From positions 496,001 through 560,000 of the forward strand of contig NZ_KQ948989.1 of NCBI RefSeq assembly GCF_001514265.1: 64,000 bases of DNA. The letters are read 5' to 3'. Source of the stretch: Streptomyces resistomycificus. GTDB taxonomy: Bacteria > Actinomycetota > Actinomycetes > Streptomycetales > Streptomycetaceae. Below the pieces are notes generated by a model, which saw nothing but the letters and a program-made list of their open reading frames with translations, searched no databases and was not told the origin of the DNA. Positions 58,440-64,000 of the stretch are shown here, piece by piece. Made by a program: the position numbers and the translations under genes. Each line of letters starts with the position of its first letter. The first letter of the stretch is position 1.

Positions 58440-59228
58440 GTGAGCTTGAGGATCGTTGTCACTGTGAAGTACGTGCCCGACGCCACTGGCGACCGGCACT
58501 TCGCCGATGACCTGACCGTCGACCGGGACGACGTCGACGGTCTGCTCTCCGAACTGGACGAGTACGCGGTCGAGCAGGCGCTGCAGATCTCGGAGAACTC
58601 CGACGACGACGTCGAGGTCACCGTCCTGACCGTGGGCCCCGAGGATGCCAAGGACGCGCTGCGCAAGGCGCTGTCGATGGGCGCCGACAAGGCCATCCAC
58701 GTCGAGGACGACGACCTGCACGGCACCGACGCCCTCGGTACCTCCCTGGTGCTGGCCAAGGCCGTCGAGAAGGCCGGTTACGACCTGGTCATCTCCGGCA
58801 TGGCCTCCACCGACGGCACCATGGGTGTCGTACCCGCCCTGCTGGCGGAGCGCCTGGGCGTACCGCAGGTGACGCTGCTGTCCGAGGTCTCCGTCGAGGG
58901 CGGCACCGTCAAGGGCCGCCGCGACGGCGACGCCGCGTCCGAGCAGCTGGAGGCCTCCCTGCCGGCCGTCGTCTCGGTCACCGACCAGTCGGGCGAGGCG
59001 CGTTACCCGTCCTTCAAGGGCATCATGGCGGCGAAGAAGAAGCCGGTTCAGTCCTGGGACCTGTCCGACCTCGACCTCGAGGCCGAGGAGGTCGGTCTGG
59101 AGGGCGCCTACACGGCCGTCGCCTCCGCGTCCGAGCGCCCGGCGCGCACCGCCGGCACGATCGTCAAGGACGAGGGCGAGGGCGGCAAGCAGCTCGCTGA
59201 GTTCCTCGCGGGCCAGAAGTTCATCTAA
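58440..59228 (+). CDS. etfB: Electron transfer flavoprotein, beta subunit
   Basis: 262 residues, GTG start with AGGAGAG upstream. N-terminal IVVTVKYVPDATGDRHFADD, the ETF beta signature VEQALQISENSDDDVEVTVL, KALSMGADKAIHVEDDDL, and VISGMASTDGTMGVVPALLA, the AMP-binding region. With EtfA it carries electrons from acyl-CoA and other dehydrogenases to the quinone pool. An operon with etfA follows, with 53 bp between them. Confidence 0.96.
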   Translation: MSLRIVVTVKYVPDATGDRHFADDLTVDRDDVDGLLSELDEYAVEQALQISENSDDDVEVTVLTVGPEDAKDALRKALSMGADKAIHVEDDDLHGTDALGTSLVLAKAVEKAGYDLVISGMASTDGTMGVVPALLAERLGVPQVTLLSEVSVEGGTVKGRRDGDAASEQLEASLPAVVSVTDQSGEARYPSFKGIMAAKKKPVQSWDLSDLDLEAEEVGLEGAYTAVASASERPARTAGTIVKDEGEGGKQLAEFLAGQKFI

Positions 59229-59281
59229 GGCCCCCCGCTTACCGCCCCCTCAGACTTCGCAACACGCAGGAGAGCATTCCC

Positions 59282-60244
59282 ATGGCTGAAGTTCTCGTCT
59301 ATGTCGACCACGTGGACGGTGCCGTCCGCAAGCCCACCCTGGAGCTGTTGACGCTCGCTCGTCGTATCGGTTCGCCGGTTGCTGTCGCACTGGGTGCCGG
59401 CGCCGCCGACACCGCCGCCGTCCTCGGCGAGCACGGCGCCGTCAAGGTCCTCACCCACGACGCCTCCGAGTACGCCGACTACCTGGTCGTCCCGAAGGTG
59501 GACGCCCTCCAGGCCGCGGTCGAGTCGGTTTCTCCGGCCGCCGTCCTTGTCCCGTCCTCCGCCGAGGGCAAGGAGATCGCCGCCCGTCTGGCGCTGCGCA
59601 TCGGGTCCGGCATCATCACCGACGCCATCGACATCGAGGCCGGCGACGAGGGTCCGGTGGCCACCCAGTCGGTGTTCGCCGCGTCCTTCACCACCAAGTC
59701 CCGTGTCTCCAAGGGCATCCCGGTCATCACCGTCAAGCCGAACTCGGCCGCGGTCGAGGCTGCCCCGGCCGATGCGGCCGTCGAGGCGCTCGCGGTGTCC
59801 TTCTCCGCGCAGGCCACCGGCACCAAGGTCACCGGCCGCACGCCGCGTGAGTCGACGGGGCGTCCGGAGCTGACCGAGGCCGCGATCGTGGTCTCCGGCG
59901 GCCGTGGTGTCAACGGCGCGGAGAACTTCGCGATCATCGAGGCCCTCGCCGACTCGCTCGGTGCGGCCGTCGGTGCCTCGCGTGCCGCGGTGGACGCCGG
60001 CTGGTACCCGCACACCAACCAGGTCGGCCAGACCGGCAAGTCGGTCTCGCCGCAGCTGTACATCGCCTCCGGCATCTCCGGCGCGATCCAGCACCGCGCC
60101 GGCATGCAGACCTCGAAGACGATCGTGGCGATCAACAAGGACGCCGAGGCCCCGATCTTCGACCTGGTCGACTACGGCGTGGTCGGCGACCTCTTCGACG
60201 TCGTCCCGTCCCTGACCGAGGAGATCAAGACCCGCAAGGGCTGA
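59282..60244 (+). CDS. etfA: Electron transfer flavoprotein, alpha subunit
   Basis: 320 residues; ATG with GGAGAG upstream. The C-terminal FAD domain is unmistakable: IVVSGGRGVNGAENFAIIEA, AAVDAGWYPHTNQVGQTGK, LYIASGISGAIQHRAGMQTS and VAINKDAEAPIFDLVDYGVV. It is the partner of EtfB. A strong hairpin terminator follows 36 bp after the stop. Confidence 0.97.
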   Translation: MAEVLVYVDHVDGAVRKPTLELLTLARRIGSPVAVALGAGAADTAAVLGEHGAVKVLTHDASEYADYLVVPKVDALQAAVESVSPAAVLVPSSAEGKEIAARLALRIGSGIITDAIDIEAGDEGPVATQSVFAASFTTKSRVSKGIPVITVKPNSAAVEAAPADAAVEALAVSFSAQATGTKVTGRTPRESTGRPELTEAAIVVSGGRGVNGAENFAIIEALADSLGAAVGASRAAVDAGWYPHTNQVGQTGKSVSPQLYIASGISGAIQHRAGMQTSKTIVAINKDAEAPIFDLVDYGVVGDLFDVVPSLTEEIKTRKG

Positions 60245-60280
60245 TCCCGCTCCCGGCGCACTCCGGGTGATGTGGCTGCA

Positions 60281-60320
60281 CGAGGCCCCCGTGACCGTTG
60301 AGACGGTCGCGGGGGCCTCG
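60281..60320. terminator. 18-bp stem terminator after etfA
   Basis: cgaggcccccg (60281-60291) pairs with cgggggcctcg (60310-60320); inside, gaccgt pairs with acggtc around a 4-base loop with a T/G pair between the two stems. It sits between the convergent etfA and endonuclease-like genes and can serve both. Confidence 0.85.
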
Positions 60321-60322
60321 GG

Positions 60323-61228
60323 TCATCCCAGGGTCAGGGACGCCTGCACCGGGAGGTGGTCACTCGGGAACTGCCCGTTCACCGCGAAGGTGTTGACCGA
60401 GGCGCGGTGGGTCGTCACTCCGGACGACGCGAGGATCCAGTCGATACGGTCGCCGTCCGGCGTCAGGGGCTGGTAGCCGTGGAAGGTGCCGTACAGCCTG
60501 CTCCGCTCGGCAGCGTGGTCCCAGGTGTCGACCAGCCCCGCGGCCAGCATCGTGTCGTAGACCGGGTTCCCGTGGGCTGCGACGTTGAAGTCGCCGGTCA
60601 TCAGGAGCGGGAGCGTGCGGTCGAATCCGGCGATCCGCAGGGTGGTCAGAGAGGCGGCACGCGTGCGTGCGTACTGGCTGGCGTTGTCGAGGTGCGTGTT
60701 GAGGAGGTAGAACTCCCGGTCCCCGTCGAGGAGATCGCGGAAGCGGACCCAGGTCACCATCCGGATGGAACTGCCGCCCCAGGTGTTGGACCCGATCACG
60801 TTCGGCGTGTCGGAGAGCCAGAAGTGGTCGTACTCCCGCGGGGCGAGCCGGCGGGTGTCGTAGAGGATCGCCATGAACTCGTCGCGGCTGCCGCCCGCGC
60901 GTCCGGTGCCGATCCAGTCGTAGTGCGGGCCGAGGTCGGTCTCGATGTCACGCAGCTGCTGGTAGAGGCCTTCCTGGGTGCCGACTAGGTGCGGGCTCGC
61001 ACGGCGCAGCAGCTCGCGCATGACGGGTCTGCGGGCCGTCCAGCTGTTGGGTTCGGCGGCGCTCGCGAAACGGAGGTTGAACGACATCACTTCCAGGGGA
61101 CCACTCCGGGGCTCGTCCGCCGAGGCGGGGGCGGGGGACAGTGCTGTACTGGACAGGGGTACGGAGATCGTGGCAGCCAACGCGGTCCTCAGGCCCATGC
61201 GGCGCGTGACTCGGCTGTGGTTCGGCAC
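60323..61228 (-). CDS. Secreted endonuclease/exonuclease/phosphatase-fold protein
   Basis: 301 residues; GTG start with AAGGAG 5 bases upstream. Signal peptide with Arg pair (RVTRRMGLRTALAAT, cleavage near ASA, residue 37). EEP motifs: VMSFNLRF, VGTQEGLYQQ (metal Glu), LLNTHLDNASQYAR, LMTGDFNVAAHGNP, DRIDWILAS and PSDHLPVQASL. This is a DNase I-like fold with all metal and His residues; it may act on nucleic acid or phosphorylated sugars outside the cell. In the upstream 251 bp there is a gagtcgggc direct repeat (about 61256-61275). Confidence 0.9.
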   Translation of the reverse strand: MPNHSRVTRRMGLRTALAATISVPLSSTALSPAPASADEPRSGPLEVMSFNLRFASAAEPNSWTARRPVMRELLRRASPHLVGTQEGLYQQLRDIETDLGPHYDWIGTGRAGGSRDEFMAILYDTRRLAPREYDHFWLSDTPNVIGSNTWGGSSIRMVTWVRFRDLLDGDREFYLLNTHLDNASQYARTRAASLTTLRIAGFDRTLPLLMTGDFNVAAHGNPVYDTMLAAGLVDTWDHAAERSRLYGTFHGYQPLTPDGDRIDWILASSGVTTHRASVNTFAVNGQFPSDHLPVQASLTLG

Positions 61229-61433
61229 AGGGTCTCCTTCTGTGGCGGCTTGGGGGCGAGTCGGGCGAGTCGGGCGGGTCGAGCGGATCGGGGTGCGGTT
61301 GCTGTGAAGTCGCGGTGTGCGCTGTGAAGTTGTCTGTTGAACGGTGCCAGATGGACGTGAACATGCCGAGATGTCGGAGTGGATCGGATGAAAGCCGGTG
61401 TTGACCAGCGGGAAGGTCGCCGGATAACTTCGT

Positions 61434-61463
61434 TCTACGGATTGTTGATTCCGTAGAGCGGAA
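61434..61463. promoter_or_regulatory. Nested dyads before the DUF6986 gene
   Basis: TCTACGGA-n8-TCCGTAGA (61434-61457) is a perfect 8-bp inverted repeat. Overlapping it is TTCCG-tagag-CGGAA (61449-61463). The latter resembles IclR-family operators near allantoin and glyoxylate genes in Streptomyces (recollection). Both lie within 50 bp of the start codon. Confidence 0.5.
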
Positions 61464-61479
61464 AACAGGAGGGTGCGGG

Positions 61480-62784
61480 ATGGGTCAGGGCCAGCAGGAG
61501 CAGGTGGCGACGAGCCTCGCGGGAGCCGTCAGCGAGGAGATCAGCGCCTCCCTCGCCCCCGTCGACACCGAACTGGAGCGCCGCTACCCGGGCGACCCCG
61601 GCACCCGCCAGCCCGTCCACACCGTCTACGTGCCCGGCGACGCGTTCGCCGCCGACACCATCTGTTCCTGGGGCGACCAGGCACTCGCCGCCCTCGACGA
61701 ACACGCCCCGGACGCCGCCTCCTTCGCCGCGGTCCTCGGCCTGTCCGAGGAACTCGCCGAGCCCGTCCACTCCCGCGTCCGCGCCAAGCTGGAGCGCGAG
61801 CCGGTCGAGGACCTCCGCGTCGACTTCGAGGACGGCTACGGCCCCCGCCCGGACACCGAGGAGGACGAGGCGGCCGCCCGGGCCGCGCGGCTGATCGCCG
61901 AGGCGTACCGGGACGGCACGGCGGCGCCGTACATGGGCATCCGCATGAAGTGCATGGAGGCGCCCGTCCGTGACCGGGGCATCCGCACCCTCGACATCTT
62001 CCTCACCGGGCTGATGGAGGCGGGCGGCCTCCCGGACGGGCTGGTCCTGACGCTGCCGAAGGTGACGTACGCCGAGCAGGTCACCGCGATGGTCCGCCTG
62101 CTGGAGGCCTTCGAGAAGGCGCGCGGACTCGAGCCCGGCCGGATCGGCTTCGAGATCCAGATCGAGACCAGCCAGTCCATCCTCGCCACCGACGGCACCG
62201 CCACCGTCGCCCGGATGATCCAGGCCGCGGAGGGCCGCGCCACGGGACTCCACTACGGCACCTTCGACTACAGCGCCTGCCTGGGGGTGTCGGCCGCCTA
62301 CCAGGCCAGTGACCACCCCGCCGCCGACCACGCCAAGGCGATCATGCAGGTCGCCGCCGCGGGCACGGGCGTACGGGTCTCGGACGGTTCGACCAACGTG
62401 CTCCCGGTCGGCCCGACCCACAAGGTCCACGACGCCTGGCGCCTGCACTACGGGCTCACCCGCCGCGCCCTGGCCCGCGCCTACTACCAGGGCTGGGACA
62501 TGCACCCCCGCCACATCCCGACCCGTTACGCCGCCGTCTTCGCCTTCTACCGCGAGGGCTTCGAACAGGCCGCCGCCCGTCTCGCCCGCTACGCCAACCG
62601 CACCGGCGGCGACGTCATGGACGAGCCCGCCACCGCCAAGGCCCTGGCCGGCTACCTGCTGCGCGGTCTCGACTGCGGCGCCCTCGACATCGCCGAGGTC
62701 GCCCGCCTCGCCGGCCTGACCCGGGCGGACCTGGAGGGCTTCGCGGCACCGCGGCGAGGGGACCTCACGGTCTCCGGCACGTGA
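61480..62784 (+). CDS. DUF6986 / HpcH-HpaI aldolase-citrate lyase-like enzyme
   Basis: 434 residues; ATG with GGAGG 7 bases upstream. The TIM-barrel lyase core is visible: VEDLRVDFEDGYGPRPDTEE (Mg-binding acidic pair), YMGIRMKCMEAPVRDRGIRT, GFEIQIETSQSILATDGTAT (Glu of the lyase site) and GLHYGTFDYSACLGVSAAY. Actinobacterial members (DUF6986) often sit in purine-degradation loci, as I recall. The reaction is probably cleavage or formation of a malyl/glyoxylate-type acid (inference). The nearest purine gene here is the permease 30 kb away. Confidence 0.85.
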   Translation: MGQGQQEQVATSLAGAVSEEISASLAPVDTELERRYPGDPGTRQPVHTVYVPGDAFAADTICSWGDQALAALDEHAPDAASFAAVLGLSEELAEPVHSRVRAKLEREPVEDLRVDFEDGYGPRPDTEEDEAAARAARLIAEAYRDGTAAPYMGIRMKCMEAPVRDRGIRTLDIFLTGLMEAGGLPDGLVLTLPKVTYAEQVTAMVRLLEAFEKARGLEPGRIGFEIQIETSQSILATDGTATVARMIQAAEGRATGLHYGTFDYSACLGVSAAYQASDHPAADHAKAIMQVAAAGTGVRVSDGSTNVLPVGPTHKVHDAWRLHYGLTRRALARAYYQGWDMHPRHIPTRYAAVFAFYREGFEQAAARLARYANRTGGDVMDEPATAKALAGYLLRGLDCGALDIAEVARLAGLTRADLEGFAAPRRGDLTVSGT

Positions 62785-62909
62785 CGTCGGCGGCCTCGCG
62801 TCCCCGCCGGGTAGCTTGCCTGTCACAGCGGTCACTGTCGGCCGAAGTCGTCACCCGGGCCCCGTAGTCTGTACGCCAGGCACGGACAGGTCACAGGAAC
62901 GGGGCGGCG

Positions 62910-64000
62910 GTGTCTTCGGGGGAGAGCGGACAGACGGACGGGGTCGGGCGGGTGCTGGCCGGGCGGTACCGCGTCGTGGCGCAGCTGGGGCGCGGCGGAA
63001 TGGGCGTCGTGTGGCGGGCCGTCGACGAGGTGCTCGGGCGTGAGGTCGCGGTCAAGGAACTGCGGACGTACACGGACGCCGACGGGCCCGAACTCGCCGG
63101 GCTGCGCCTGCGGATGCAGCGCGAGGCCCGGGCGGCGGCACGGGTGCGGCACCCCGGGGTCGTGGCCGTGCACGACGTCGCGGAGGTCGACGGCCGGCCG
63201 CTGATCGTGATGGAGCTGGTGGACGGACCGTCGCTGGACGACGTGCTGCGCGAGCGTGGCACCCTCGACCCCCGCGAGGCGGCCGGAATCGGCGCCAAGG
63301 TCATGGACGCGCTGGCCGCCGCCCACCGTGCCGGTGTCCTGCACCGCGACGTGAAGCCCGGCAACATCCTGCTCGACCGGTCGGGCCGCGTCCTCCTCAC
63401 CGACTTCGGCATCGCCACCATGGAGGACCCGGGCGACGGCTCGGCGACCCACCTCACGCGCAGCGGTGAACTCGTCGGCTCGCTCGACTACCTGGCACCC
63501 GAACGCGCCCAGGGCGCCGAACCGGGCCCCGCCTCCGACATCTGGGCCCTGGGCGCCACCCTGTTCGCGACGGTCGAGGGCGCCTCGCCCTTCCGTCGCA
63601 CGTCCACCTTCTCCACCCTCAACGCCATCGTCACCGAGCCCCTTCCCGAGTCCCACCGTGCCGGTCGGCTGGGCCCCGTCCTCCAGCGCCTGCTGGACAA
63701 GCGCCCCGAGTCCCGCCCGGAGGCGGACGAGGCCCGGCGCCTGTTGCAGGCGGTGGCGGACTCGGGCGGCAAGGACACCCCGACGACGACCCTGCGCGGG
63801 CCGGCGGTTCCCCGGGGTACCGCGCGTCCGACCGCGGAGGAGGCAGAGCCGAACGGCCCGGCGGTGTCGCCGGGGTTCGGGCCGACGGCCCAGGTGACGC
63901 CCGGGCAGCCGGGAGCCGGTTCGGCCGGGGCCGCGGCAGCGGCCACGCCGGGGTTCGGGCCCGCCGAGCCAGTCGCCCCGTCCACGCCGGGATCCGAGGC
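62910..64000 (+). CDS. Serine/threonine protein kinase, C-terminus beyond window edge
   Basis: At least 363 residues from a GTG at 62910 (GGAACGGGG upstream); it runs off the right edge. Pkn2-type kinase domain: YRVVAQLGRGGMGVVWRA (P-loop), VAVKEL with K49, HRDVKPGN with catalytic D147, DFG at 165-167, LDYLAPERAQG and SDIWALGATLF. After residue 270 comes a low-complexity Pro/Gly/Ala/Thr linker with FGP repeats. A membrane helix and sensor domain would be expected later. Target unknown. Confidence 0.93.
   Translation, partial: MSSGESGQTDGVGRVLAGRYRVVAQLGRGGMGVVWRAVDEVLGREVAVKELRTYTDADGPELAGLRLRMQREARAAARVRHPGVVAVHDVAEVDGRPLIVMELVDGPSLDDVLRERGTLDPREAAGIGAKVMDALAAAHRAGVLHRDVKPGNILLDRSGRVLLTDFGIATMEDPGDGSATHLTRSGELVGSLDYLAPERAQGAEPGPASDIWALGATLFATVEGASPFRRTSTFSTLNAIVTEPLPESHRAGRLGPVLQRLLDKRPESRPEADEARRLLQAVADSGGKDTPTTTLRGPAVPRGTARPTAEEAEPNGPAVSPGFGPTAQVTPGQPGAGSAGAAAAATPGFGPAEPVAPSTPGSE

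Noticed and set aside
1..64000. tRNA, rRNA, integrase, att site or complete insertion sequence
   Set aside because: No cloverleaf-like segment, transposase motif or flanking inverted repeat with target duplication was seen on either strand; a dedicated search could still find a divergent one.

Overview
The window is 64 kb of a very G+C-rich actinobacterial chromosome, almost certainly a Streptomyces. The evidence is strong third-position G/C bias, frequent GTG starts, GGAGG-type ribosome binding sites, Tat-type signal peptides, a DasR-like operator, and many families typical of streptomycetes (DUF5997, DUF6214, DUF6421, DUF6986, CbiX-like chelatase, FUSC proteins). From memory and unverified, the content and relative order (etfBA, the DUF4395/thioredoxin/flavin reductase group, the DUF6421 operon, pectate lyases, ung) resembles the part of the S. 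coelicolor chromosome that carries etfA/etfB and ung. I see no rRNA, tRNA, CRISPR array, complete insertion sequence, prophage or PKS/NRPS cluster. The setting is outer-core chromosome with accessory insertions and several decayed gene relics.

Layout. 0-5.2 kb: an edge-truncated class F sortase coupled to a DUF4397 cell-surface protein, a gene-relic zone with a fructosamine-kinase fragment, a long TerD-domain protein, and a divergent DUF5997 / LysR-effector-domain pair. 5.2-12.9 kb: secreted GH127 arabinofuranosidase carrying a LamG insert, a flavin oxidase, a subtilase preceded by a small propeptide-like protein, a HAD phosphatase and an Lrp regulator. 13-19.8 kb: FUSC exporter, lactonase behind a DasR-like site, degenerate chelatase, BadF-type sugar kinase coupled to uracil-DNA glycosylase, and a BNR propeller protein. 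20-31.9 kb: Rv1733c-like membrane protein, a 72-bp tandem-repeat zone with a rhodanese relic, AidB-like acyl-CoA dehydrogenase divergent from PaaX, a plant-cell-wall island (PL3, PL1, CE1-CBM2) with LacI-type operators, an old-yellow-enzyme/ArsR pair, a purine permease and a ferredoxin reductase.

32-47.7 kb: DUF6214, DUF305 lipoprotein divergent from an LVIVD protein, TetR, HAD, zinc-ribbon protein and PAP2, M56 peptidase, DUF5134, a FUSC-MarR operon, a large CBM-rich glycosidase-like protein, two VOC loci (one a relic), GNAT and GDPD. 48-52.6 kb: a compact operon of DUF6421, SDR, threonine aldolase, transglutaminase-like protein and a B3/B4 tRNA-editing-domain protein. 52.6-64 kb: a single-gene NACHT STAND NTPase of the type known from antiphage defence, PlsC, DUF4395 divergent from a thioredoxin, a cysteine-type leader peptide before a flavin reductase, etfBA, a secreted endonuclease/phosphatase, a DUF6986 lyase-like enzyme and an edge-truncated Ser/Thr kinase.

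The most notable systems are the NACHT protein, the subtilase with a detached propeptide-like partner, and the DUF6421-to-B3/B4 operon, which may handle beta-hydroxy amino acids and the tRNAs they mischarge (inference). Many divergent promoters carry clean dyads that suggest local autoregulation: PaaX, ArsR, TetR, MarR, and an unknown factor before the transglutaminase gene.
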